A DNA stretch of 64,000 nt, from assembly GCA_016722295.1 (NCBI GenBank), contig JADKGL010000014.1, forward strand, positions 1 to 64,000. Direction: 5' to 3'. This document shows positions 18,217 through 26,306 of this stretch, piece after piece. The notes beneath the pieces are model-generated. The model was not told where the DNA came from. It did no database searches and was given only the letters and a program-made list of their open reading frames with translations. A program made the translations under genes and the position numbers. Within the stretch, counting starts at the first letter, position 1. The number at the start of each line of letters is the position of its first letter. The stretch is from Saprospiraceae bacterium. GTDB taxonomy: Bacteria; Bacteroidota; Bacteroidia; Chitinophagales; Saprospiraceae.

Positions 18217-19614
18217 ATGCAATTTGACATCGTCGTAGTAGGATCAGGTCCAGGAGGGTATGTCGCAGCCATCCGAGCTGCACAATTAGGTAAGAAAGTC
18301 GCTATCATAGAAAGAGAATCCTTGGGAGGAATTTGTCTCAACTGGGGATGCATCCCAACAAAAGCCTTATTGAAAAGTGCACAAGTTTTTCAATACATTC
18401 AGCATGCTTCTGAATACGGTATAACTGTAGCTGATGCAAAAGCAGATTTTAATGGTATCGTCAAGCGAAGCAGAGGAGTGGCAGAGGGCATGAGTAAAGG
18501 AATTCAGTTTTTGATGAAAAAAAATAAAATTGAAGTCATCATGGGTAATGCGAAACTTCTAAAAGTTGGTGTATTGGAAGTGACAGGAGCGGATGGAAAA
18601 ATAAGCCAAGTGGAAGCTTCAAGTATTATACTCGCTACAGGTGGAAGAGCGAAACAACTTCCTAATCTTCCTATTGATGGAGTTCATATCATCGATTATC
18701 GAAAAGCGATGAGCCTTGAAAAGCAACCAAAGAAAATGGTGGTCGTAGGAGCAGGTGCTATCGGAGTCGAGTTTGCTTATTTTTACGCATCCATCGGGAC
18801 TGAAGTGACGATAGTAGAATTTATGGAGCAAGGATTGGTACCTCGCGAAGATGCTGATGTTTCAAAAGAGTTGGCAAAATCTTTTAAAAAGATGGGAATT
18901 AATGTACTTGCAAATACCTCTGTGGAACAAGTCGAAAAACTTAATTCAGGAGTTCGAGTTACAGCAAAGAATCGCAAAGACAACAGCACTCAAATCATCG
19001 AAGCAGATCTCGTATTATCTGCTGCAGGAGTGAGTCCAAATATTGAAAATATAGGCTTAGAAAAACTAGGCATTATTGTAGAAAAAGGATTGGTGAAAGT
19101 AGATCAATTTCATCAAACGAATATCAAAGGAATTTATGCCATTGGAGATATTACTGCAGGTCCAGCTTTAGCCCATGTAGCTAGTGCGGAAGGAATAACA
19201 TGTGTAGAATATATCGCAGGGCATCACCCAGAGCCCATTGATTATAATAATATACCGGGATGCACATATTGTTCGCCTGAAATTGCATCTGTAGGTTATA
19301 CAGAAGAAGCTGCAAAAGCAGCTGGATTCGAAATTTTGGTTGGAAAGTTTCCTTTTTCGGCATCTGGTAAAGCCAGTGCTGCTGGAGCAAAAGAAGGTTT
19401 TGTCAAAATGATTTACGATAAAAAATATGGTGAATTGTTGGGTGCACACATGATCGGGATGAATGTCACTGAAATGATAGCAGAGATCGTAGCCGCCAGA
19501 AAATTGGAGACCACAGGCCACGAAATCTTAAAAGCGATACATCCACATCCTACGATGTCAGAAGCTGTCATGGAAGCTACAGCTGCTGCTTATGGTGAGG
19601 TGATCCATTTGTAA
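18217..19614 (+). CDS. lpdA: dihydrolipoyl dehydrogenase (E3)
   Basis: 465 residues. FAD flavoprotein reoxidising dihydrolipoamide in 2-oxo-acid dehydrogenase and glycine-cleavage complexes. Seen in order: FAD-binding VVVGSGPGGYVAAIRAAQLG, redox disulfide GICLNWGCIPTKAL (Cys near residues 39 and 44), NAD-binding VVGAGAIGVEFAYFYASIG, FAD contact YAIGDI, and the dimer-interface catalytic HPHPTMSEAVMEA (His near 443). No E1/E2 genes adjoin, so this copy is probably shared between complexes. It has its own promoter box. Confidence 0.95.
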   Translation: MQFDIVVVGSGPGGYVAAIRAAQLGKKVAIIERESLGGICLNWGCIPTKALLKSAQVFQYIQHASEYGITVADAKADFNGIVKRSRGVAEGMSKGIQFLMKKNKIEVIMGNAKLLKVGVLEVTGADGKISQVEASSIILATGGRAKQLPNLPIDGVHIIDYRKAMSLEKQPKKMVVVGAGAIGVEFAYFYASIGTEVTIVEFMEQGLVPREDADVSKELAKSFKKMGINVLANTSVEQVEKLNSGVRVTAKNRKDNSTQIIEADLVLSAAGVSPNIENIGLEKLGIIVEKGLVKVDQFHQTNIKGIYAIGDITAGPALAHVASAEGITCVEYIAGHHPEPIDYNNIPGCTYCSPEIASVGYTEEAAKAAGFEILVGKFPFSASGKASAAGAKEGFVKMIYDKKYGELLGAHMIGMNVTEMIAEIVAARKLETTGHEILKAIHPHPTMSEAVMEATAAAYGEVIHL

Positions 19615-19623
19615 GAGATATTA

Positions 19624-20198
19624 TTAGTTTTTGAATTTTTTAAATGGAATTTTAATATTTAAATTTTTACTTTCTATTAATATTTCCATAAAATTGAATC
19701 TTTGGCTACTTAATTCTTTCTTCATTCGAATTTCCTTTTTAATTACGGACGATAGCATTGAATTATTATAGTTCGTATTTAGTAAATGGTTAAAGAATAA
19801 ATGGTTTTCTTCGTCTAATGAGTATTTGTTATTTGAAGGAAGAGGCCAGATATATTATAGCCTTTGGGTAAGCAACTCGCTGTCATATTTTTAAAACAGA
19901 ATCGCAGTATTGAAAGTGTATCTAATTTTAAAATTTTATTCATGACGAACTCACTTGCTTCATAGCTAAATCGATCATCTCGAAGAGCTTTGTTGCAATA
20001 ATTCAATAAACTATCTGTGGATATATAGTTTGTTTTTTGCATCCATGACAATTTATTGATTGTATTTGTGTCTAATGAAAATTTCAATCTTGAGTGAGAG
20101 TCTAATTCTTGATTCTTTTCTTCTATTGAGTAAAGGAATATAATAGCGTTGAGAATGATAAAAGTAAATGCGGTGTGTGTTATAAAATTGAATCGCAT
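19624..20198 (-). CDS. unknown membrane-anchored protein with one frameshift
   Basis: The start at 20198 gives an N-terminal membrane segment (TAFTFIILNAIIFLYSI) followed by a charged, helical region. The frame stops at 19815, but reading on in another frame from about 19855 gives IWPLPSNNKYSLDEENHLFF, LLNTNYNNSMLSSVIKKEIR and NIKIPFKKFKN up to TAA 19624-19626, with the same A+T-rich codon style. I infer one lost base near 19853 and a gene of about 190 residues that converges on lpdA. No family recognised. Confidence 0.55.
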
Positions 20199-20348
20199 AT
20201 TTGAAAAATATGATTTATTTAGTAATAACGATTATAATTGCGCTTTGTGATGATATTTATCTGTTTTATGTGTAAAGTGAATTTTCAATCAATAAATATC
20301 ACATTTTAGTTTTGTAGTAAACAATTTGTTTGAACTTTCAAAGCAATT

Positions 20349-20387
20349 AAAAAAGCCATACATTCATCCCAGAATGTATGGCTTTTT
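20349..20387. terminator. bidirectional terminator
   Basis: AAAAAGCCATACATTC and GAATGTATGGCTTTTT are perfect inverted arms around a 6-nt loop. T-runs on both sides let it stop transcripts from either direction; on the minus strand it ends the sigma/anti-sigma/Spy operon. Confidence 0.88.
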
Positions 20388-20409
20388 ATTATAGTCTAAT
20401 TTCTATATT

Positions 20410-20898
20410 CTAATGTCTTTGTCCTTTGCCCATTTCTGCGCGGCGCTCTTTGAATTTTTTCAGGACTTCTTTGTTGAATTCCATTTCAGCTTCTTCGAGT
20501 TTGACAAGTTTTTGAGCGGGGAGAATGGCTTTGAATTTTTCGTAGTAGTTCTTTTTCAAAGCAACTTCTTTCTCTTGGTTTTCCATTTGCTGATCCAATG
20601 CTTTTTTCGAATCTGATTCGTTCATTGACTCTTGTTGTCTTCTGTCAAGCTTTGTGTTTTTGCGAAGTTCAAATCTCTTTTTTGAAAATTCATTATAAAC
20701 TGGCCAAAACTTAGTTGACTCTTCTGTGCTCAAATCCAATTTGGTAGTGATGAATGCAACGCGCTGCGCTTCTACTTTTTCCATCATTTTTTCTCTCATT
20801 TCTGGATTTCTATCTCCAGGACCAGAATTATCTTGTGCCAATGAAAACATTGGAAAGGCGAGTATTATAATTGAATAAATAAATTGTTTGATAGACAT
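20410..20898 (-). CDS. Spy/CpxP-like periplasmic protein
   Basis: 162 residues. Signal peptide MSIKQFIYSIIILAFPMFSLAQ, then an all-helical, highly charged body: EMREKMMEKVEAQRVAFITT, LDLSTEESTKFWPVYNEF, KFKAILPAQKLVKLEEAE. The L-x-L-S-x-E-E-x-x-x-F-W-P-x-Y-x-E-F segment is seen in Bacteroidota proteins of the Spy/CpxP/heavy-metal-sensor type, which act as periplasmic chaperones or stress sensors. It is the third gene of an operon with an ECF sigma factor and its anti-sigma factor, so it may be the envelope-stress output or sensor of that system. Confidence 0.82.
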   Translation of the reverse strand: MSIKQFIYSIIILAFPMFSLAQDNSGPGDRNPEMREKMMEKVEAQRVAFITTKLDLSTEESTKFWPVYNEFSKKRFELRKNTKLDRRQQESMNESDSKKALDQQMENQEKEVALKKNYYEKFKAILPAQKLVKLEEAEMEFNKEVLKKFKERRAEMGKGQRH

Positions 20899-20933
20899 GG
20901 TTGTGATTTATTTTATTGTGATTTAATTGTTAG

Positions 20934-21576
20934 CTATTGATATAGTTTTATCAGTTCATCTGCTTCATCTTCGCTTATGATTTCAAATTCAGTACTATGG
21001 TCAAAGAACCAGCTTCAGAGGAAAGTATTTCTATGGTCTCATCATCAAATGACTGTATGTTTTCATAAACATAAGTTTCCAATTCTTCATCACTCAATGA
21101 GTCTAGAGCAAATGTCGTTTGTACTTTTTCTTTTTTCGAATTTTGGAATACAACAACGGATACAGCAAGTATTGCACAAGCTGCAGCTGCATAGGCCCAA
21201 GCTTTGAAATTGAATTTGCGAACGACGACTTCTTTTTGTACATGTTTCTCCTCTGGTTTTACTTGATTCAATATGCGATCTGTGAGAGTGAGTCAAAGTA
21301 ATTTTCTGGAACTTTGAAGTCTTCATCTTTTGCACTTGATTTGATATCATCGATTAGAATTGTAGTATTTAAATTGTCATAGAAAGATTCAAAATAATTT
21401 TGTGGAACAGCTTGTTCACTGGTATTTTGAATCAAGGTTGCAACATTTGCCTCCGCTATCAATTGATCAGACAAGTGTTGGAAATAATTTTCAGGAACCA
21501 AAAATGGATTCTTGCCTTTATACTTTTGGAGTATTTCAGGTAAGTAGTCATCTTCGTTATTTATATTTTGTTCCAT
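20934..21576 (-). CDS. anti-sigma factor-like membrane protein (two frameshifts)
   Basis: Starting at 21576, 3 bp after the sigma factor stop. The cytoplasmic N-terminal part carries three copies of a VPENYFxxL-like motif (FLVPENYFQHL, AVPQNYFESF, KVPENYFDSL), followed after a frame change by a basic stretch, one membrane helix (AWAYAAAACAILAVSVVVF) and an acidic C-terminal part (LSDEELETYVYENIQSF). Two frame breaks are evident: a duplicated CT/TC near 21285 (repair gives YFDSLTDRILNQVKPEEK) and a lost T near 21000 (repair gives FDHSTEFEIISEDEADEL then stop at 20934-20936). Single TM plus position after an ECF sigma gene is the usual anti-sigma layout. Confidence 0.75.
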
Positions 21577-21579
21577 GAT

Positions 21580-22140
21580 TTATAATAGTTCTTTTGTTTT
21601 AAAATATTCTTCTATTTTTTTTATCGCATGATGATAAGATGCTTTCAGAGCGCCTTCGGAAGTATCCAGTATTTGGGCAATTTCTCTATAAGGCGTTTCT
21701 TCGTAATACCGCATTTTAAATACCACTTTTTGTTTATCAGGAAGAGTGCCGATGGCTCTTTCGAGATGAAATTGAATTTCGTCACCATCATACAATGGAT
21801 CTGTCTTCAGATTTTTTATAGCTGGATGATCTTCTGAATCTTCCATGGTATCGTAACTGTATTTTTTATTTTTGTCGAGATAAGTGAGCGTTTCATTGGT
21901 CGCTATTTTATATAACCAAGTGTAGAGGCTACTTTTCCCTTCAAAATGGTCTATACTTTTATAAACCTTGATAAATGTATTTTGAAGCACATCATCTGCA
22001 TCATCATGATTTAAGACCATTCTTCGAACATGCCAGTACAACTTTTCTTTATACTTTTCTACTAATGATCTGAATCCTTTTTCTTTTTGATCTTTGCTAC
22101 TGATCCAATCCAGTATCTGTTGATCTTCAGCTTGTTTCAC
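21580..22140 (-). CDS. ECF sigma factor
   Basis: 186 residues. Sigma-70 region 2: FRSLVEKYKEKLYWHVRRMV, DADDVLQNTFIKVYKSID, SSLYTWLYKIATNETLTYL; region 4: LPDKQKVVFKMRYYEETPYR and EIAQILDTSEGALKASYHHA. It is the first gene of an operon with the membrane anti-sigma protein and the Spy-like protein, suggesting control by an envelope signal. A normal-looking ATG start at 22140. Confidence 0.92.
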   Translation of the reverse strand: MKQAEDQQILDWISSKDQKEKGFRSLVEKYKEKLYWHVRRMVLNHDDADDVLQNTFIKVYKSIDHFEGKSSLYTWLYKIATNETLTYLDKNKKYSYDTMEDSEDHPAIKNLKTDPLYDGDEIQFHLERAIGTLPDKQKVVFKMRYYEETPYREIAQILDTSEGALKASYHHAIKKIEEYFKTKELL

Positions 22141-22184
22141 TACTTCTGTGATTTAATGGTTTGACTAATATTTTTTCGTTTCGT

Positions 22185-23125
22185 TTAATCCAATAGTTTA
22201 AAATCATTTATTTTGTCCAAATAAAGTTGCATTTGACCATTTTTTACTTCAAACATTGGCTCAAATTTGGCATTCCAAATAATTTCTTTAGCTAAATATG
22301 ACCTCATACTATGCACTTGCTGATTGTATGTATCATCATAGCCACGGAGGAAAACCAAGATCTCGAGTTCTTGGTTCACTATATCTTCAAATGTGAACCC
22401 AGAAATAGGGCTAGAATCATTAATAATATGAACCAATGTCCAATTTAAAGGAAATAAGACGATTTTGTTTAATTCAAGATTGACGGTCCTAAAAGTTTTA
22501 TTTCCAGTTTTTTGTCCTTTTGGAAGGTAAGTTAACGTAATAGTGGCTTCAACATCCATGAGGTTGTTATTTTTAGGATTGACGGTTCTCACTTGAAGTG
22601 ACATATGATCTTGAAAAGGAGCAACCAATATATTTTCTGAAAATAGTATTTTGGCTTTTGGTTTTGAAAATTTAGCATACACTAATCCTGTAATTATTGC
22701 AATTGTGAGCAAACCAGTTAATGCTTCTATCCCTGCTAAACCAGAGGTAAAATATCCTTTTGGATGCATTCCTCCGTACCCAACTGTGGTATATGTTTGA
22801 ATGCTGAAAAAGAAACATTGCATAAATCTTGAAAATTCAGAATCTGCAGTTATACCTACGATATCGTTTGGAGAAAACATATAATATATAGCTCCAAATA
22901 AAAGATTGACCAAAGCATAAAAAGAAAGGTCACGCCAAGAAATTTACTCCAATTCAAATCGATTAAAGTCTGATACCAACTATTAACTTTATAGCCAGAT
23001 CTCCTGATGTTGAAACTTCCATCAGTGTTTAGCATTCGACTTGCTGATGAGCTCATGGATCTCCCAAAACCCAGATCTTGACCTTCTGTGATTTCTTTTT
23101 GTATTGAAAATGGCGCTTTTTTCAT
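22185..23125 (-). CDS. KirBac-type inward-rectifier K+ channel (one frameshift)
   Basis: Start at 23125. The N-terminal slide-helix region ends in SWYQTLIDLNWSKFLGVTF, the outer helix continues after the break as ALVNLLFGAIYYMF, then the pore helix FFFSIQTYTTVGYGG with the TVGYG selectivity filter, the inner helix GLLTIAIITGLVYAKFSKP, and the cytoplasmic beta-rich domain (LFSENILVAPF, LSLQVRTVNPK-like, NWTLVHIINDSSPISG). This is the whole KirBac layout of about 313 residues. The reading frame breaks in an A5 run at 22919-22923 (T5 on the coding strand); adding one T restores it. The pieces are 22856-23125 and 22185-22913. It gates K+ across the inner membrane. Confidence 0.85.
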
Positions 23126-23213
23126 TATTTTTTGATCTTTCTACCCAATCTAGTCAAAATGAATAAATAAACTTGAAATTAGTTTAATTCGGGATTGAAT
23201 CAAATGAAATCTA

Positions 23214-23221
23214 TACCTTTG
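23214..23221 (+). promoter_or_regulatory. -7 box (TACCTTTG) of the cystathionine beta-synthase gene
   Basis: TACCTTTG fits TAnnTTTG and ends 20 bp before ATG 23242; a TTG lies 16 bp upstream at 23195-23197. A GTG at 23221 overlaps this box, so the downstream ATG is the better start. Confidence 0.5.
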
Positions 23222-23241
23222 TGCATTCAAATGTACAATTA

Positions 23242-24600
23242 ATGAGTATAGCAAAGAATATATTAGAAACAATAGGGAATACTCCAATGGTGCGCCTCAA
23301 TCATGTTATTGATGGAAGTCCGGCGACAGTTTTAGCTAAAGTAGAAACTTTTAATCCAGGGCATTCAATTAAGGATCGGATGGCAGTTTATATGGTAAAT
23401 GATGCAGAAGCGAAAGGTTACCTAAAACCAGGTGGCACGATCATAGAGTGTACTTCAGGCAATACTGGCATGGGTCTAGCATTAGTAGGCGTCGTCCGAG
23501 GCTATAAGTGCATTTTTACTACTAATGATAAACAATCTAAAGAAAAGATTGATATTTTGAAAGCTGTAGGAGCCGAAGTGGTAGTATGTCCGACCGCTGT
23601 TGAAGCTTCTGATCCTAGATCATATTATGCCGTTGCAGAGCGTTTAAGCAAAGAAATTCCAAATTCATTTTGGTTTAATCAATATGATAATTTAGCTAAT
23701 TGGTTGGCACATTATGAAACGACAGGTCCTGAGATTTGGGAGCAAACTGAAGGGAAGGTAACTCATGTGTTGGTAGGCGCTGGAACCTGCGGCACTATTA
23801 CTGGAGTAGGCAAATTTTTAAAAGAAAAAAATCCTGCTATTCAAATCATAGGTATAGACACATATGGATCGATTTTAAAGAAATATAAAGAAACGGGCGA
23901 AATAGATCCAAAGGAGAATTATCCTTATTTGACAGAAGGAATTGGTAAAGATACTATTCCTTTGAATCTCGATAATAATGTTGTGGATTATTATGAAAAA
24001 GTAGGCGATAAAGAAGCTGCTTTGGCTTGTAGAAGATTGGCGAGAGAAGAAGGTCTATTGCTGGGATATTCTGGAGGTTCTGCTATGGCAGGATTTCATC
24101 AATTGAAAGATCGATTTACTAAAGATGATGTGGTTGTGATTATTTTTCACGATCATGGTAGTCGATATTTAGGTAAGATATACAATGATGATTGGATGCG
24201 TGAAAGAGGCTTCTTGCAGACTGAACTTACAGTAGCCGATTTGATTAAATCCAAGAAAGATAAAACATTTTATTCCATAGATGCTGGTGAAACAGTGAGA
24301 AGTGTTCTAAATTTAATGAAGACTCACGATATTTCTCAACTTCCAGTTATGCTAGAAGGAAAAATAAAGGGGACAATTTCAGAGAATGCAATTTTGAATT
24401 TTATTTTGGAAAATCCATTGCACAATCCTGATAAAGCAGTGCAATCCATTATGTCAGATGCGATGCCAGAAGTTGCTCTTGATATTCCTATTAGTAAGTT
24501 AAACCGATATTTTGAAGAAAAAATCCCCGGAGTAATTGCTAGAGATCAAGTTGGCAATTTTCATGTGATTACTAAGTTTGATATTGTAAGGTCATTGTAA
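23242..24600 (+). CDS. cystathionine beta-synthase / PLP cysteine synthase with CBS pair
   Basis: 452 residues from ATG 23242 (MSIAKNILETIGNTPMVRLN). PLP-fold type II: Lys in GHSIKDRMA near residue 44 binds PLP, ECTSGNTGMGLALVG is the substrate loop, and VGAGTCGTITGVGKFL binds the phosphate. Residues about 335-450 form a pair of CBS domains (DISQLPVMLEGKIKGTISE and a second half ending DIVRSL), which set it apart from plain CysK/CysM. It makes cystathionine from homocysteine and serine, or acts as a cysteine synthase; which cannot be told from sequence. Convergent with the methyltransferase gene at 24610. Confidence 0.9.
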   Translation: MSIAKNILETIGNTPMVRLNHVIDGSPATVLAKVETFNPGHSIKDRMAVYMVNDAEAKGYLKPGGTIIECTSGNTGMGLALVGVVRGYKCIFTTNDKQSKEKIDILKAVGAEVVVCPTAVEASDPRSYYAVAERLSKEIPNSFWFNQYDNLANWLAHYETTGPEIWEQTEGKVTHVLVGAGTCGTITGVGKFLKEKNPAIQIIGIDTYGSILKKYKETGEIDPKENYPYLTEGIGKDTIPLNLDNNVVDYYEKVGDKEAALACRRLAREEGLLLGYSGGSAMAGFHQLKDRFTKDDVVVIIFHDHGSRYLGKIYNDDWMRERGFLQTELTVADLIKSKKDKTFYSIDAGETVRSVLNLMKTHDISQLPVMLEGKIKGTISENAILNFILENPLHNPDKAVQSIMSDAMPEVALDIPISKLNRYFEEKIPGVIARDQVGNFHVITKFDIVRSL

Positions 24601-24609
24601 TCATTCGAA

Positions 24610-25398
24610 TTAATTTTTTACAATGTAATAAACAGCTGTTGTATAAAAATTTCTAAAATATGGAATTTTTGAAAAAATCCCAGCAACGGATCTAACTTCT
24701 AGGCCGAATTTATATTTGTAAATCGGATTGAATAAAAAGGATTTTTTTGCTATGATGTTTAAACCAGAGTTCTTGATGATTTTTTCAAATCGTTCTATAC
24801 TAATTCCAGTTGATTTAATTTCAAGCATACCATCCTTTGATTCCTTGTTGGTAAATTTTTCGACAAGATTTCCATAAATAAAATTGGGCAACAAATGAAA
24901 CCAAGGAAGTTTGCTCAAGTATTTATTTCCCAAAATTTGTTGATGCCCACCAAAGGGCATTTGCCATGGAGGAAATCCAAAGAAGATAACACCACCTTCT
25001 ATGAGGAAGTCTTTCATGAATGGTATAAATTTTTCTTGATTGGGAATATGCTCGATTACATCTTTTAATATTATAATATCAAATTTGCCTTGTAGATCTT
25101 TGTCAACATCGATATCATATACATTTTTTGTGGAGAATTTTAGCTTACCTGATGAAACAGCATCTGCTTGTAATTTTTTTGCATTTTCCACTCTGTTTGC
25201 ATCTAGATCTATACCCATACAAAAACTTCCAGCTTCTACAAAAGCTTTTAATACACCAGCTTCAGCACATCCTAACTCTAGGACACGCTTTTGAGTAACG
25301 TTTATATTTTTATCTTTTAGAAAAGGTATGATGTAATCTCTTGCGGTCAAATACTGCATGGTAAAATACCGATCGAGATCCGTATGAAATTCAAACAT
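24610..25398 (-). CDS. class I SAM-dependent methyltransferase
   Basis: 262 residues. Methyltransferase fold: VLELGCAEAGVLKAFVEAG (motif I), CMGIDLDANRVENAKK (acidic residue after beta 2), FDIIILKDVIEHI (motif near beta 4) and GGVIFFGFPPW (beta 5). The UbiG/Methyltransf_11-type order suggests a small-molecule or lipid/glycan substrate; nothing more can be said. It is the second gene of a tight pair, 1 bp after the enoyl-CoA hydratase stop. Confidence 0.85.
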   Translation of the reverse strand: MFEFHTDLDRYFTMQYLTARDYIIPFLKDKNINVTQKRVLELGCAEAGVLKAFVEAGSFCMGIDLDANRVENAKKLQADAVSSGKLKFSTKNVYDIDVDKDLQGKFDIIILKDVIEHIPNQEKFIPFMKDFLIEGGVIFFGFPPWQMPFGGHQQILGNKYLSKLPWFHLLPNFIYGNLVEKFTNKESKDGMLEIKSTGISIERFEKIIKNSGLNIIAKKSFLFNPIYKYKFGLEVRSVAGIFSKIPYFRNFYTTAVYYIVKN

Positions 25399-25399
25399 T

Positions 25400-26173
25400 T
25401 TATTCGCCTATAAATGTTGGAGTGCGTTTGTTTAAAAAGGCATCTACACCTTCCTTAGCATCTTTTGTATTGATTAATATTCCAAATTTATCTGCTTCAA
25501 TATCGAATACACCAACATTATTTTCAAAATAGGAATTGACGCACTTAATTATTTTTTCAATAGCTATCGGACCTTTTGTTGCGATTTTTGAAATCATTGA
25601 CATAGCAAATTCAACTTCTGTGCCTGAGTCCACGACATGATTGACCAGACCTAATCGCCAAGCTTCATCTGCATTAATCATATCTCCAGTAAGCATCAAT
25701 TCAAGCGCCTTTCCACGACCTATATATCTGATCAATCGTTGAGTACCTCCATATCCAGGAATTAAACCTAAATTTACTTCAGGTTGTCCGAATCGAGCAT
25801 GTTTTCCGGCCACTCTCATGTGGCAAGCCATTGCCAATTCGCATCCTCCACCTAATGCAAAACCATTGACAGCAGCAATAACTGGAAATGGTAGTTTTTC
25901 AATCCGATCAAATAAATATTGTCCTTTCTCTGACAAACTTCTACCTTCATTTTGTGATAATCCCGCAAATTCTGAAATATCTGCTCCAGCTACAAACGCT
26001 TTTGGGCCAGCACCTGTGATGATCATGCCTTTAATTTCATGAGAATACACTAAAGCCTCGTCAATGATGGCACTTAATGTTTCCATTACTTCAGAATTCA
26101 ATGCATTCAGGGCTGATTCTCTATTGATGGTCAGTTTCCAAATTCTGTTATTTACTTCTTTTATAATATTCAT
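25400..26173 (-). CDS. enoyl-CoA hydratase (crotonase family)
   Basis: 257 residues. Crotonase fold: oxyanion-hole segments FVAGADISEF and AAVNGFALGGGCELAMACHM, and the catalytic Glu pair, in GGGCELAMA near residue 112 and in GQPEVNLGLIPGYGGTQRL near 132. Both Glu are kept, which points to hydration of 2-enoyl-CoA (for example crotonyl-CoA) rather than isomerase-only activity. Role: fatty-acid oxidation or short-chain CoA metabolism in the cytosol. First gene of a pair with the methyltransferase. A near-consensus box (one mismatch) lies at 26190-26197. Confidence 0.92.
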   Translation of the reverse strand: MNIIKEVNNRIWKLTINRESALNALNSEVMETLSAIIDEALVYSHEIKGMIITGAGPKAFVAGADISEFAGLSQNEGRSLSEKGQYLFDRIEKLPFPVIAAVNGFALGGGCELAMACHMRVAGKHARFGQPEVNLGLIPGYGGTQRLIRYIGRGKALELMLTGDMINADEAWRLGLVNHVVDSGTEVEFAMSMISKIATKGPIAIEKIIKCVNSYFENNVGVFDIEADKFGILINTKDAKEGVDAFLNKRTPTFIGE

Positions 26174-26306
26174 CTTCTTAAATATTCCGCAAATATCACA
26201 ATAAAAATATATATATAGTCCATTTTAGACAGCATTTCAAACTTTTTAACGTTTTAACAAGTAAATTATCTTATACTTGCCAACTTTTTCAAAAAAATTA
26301 ATCAAG

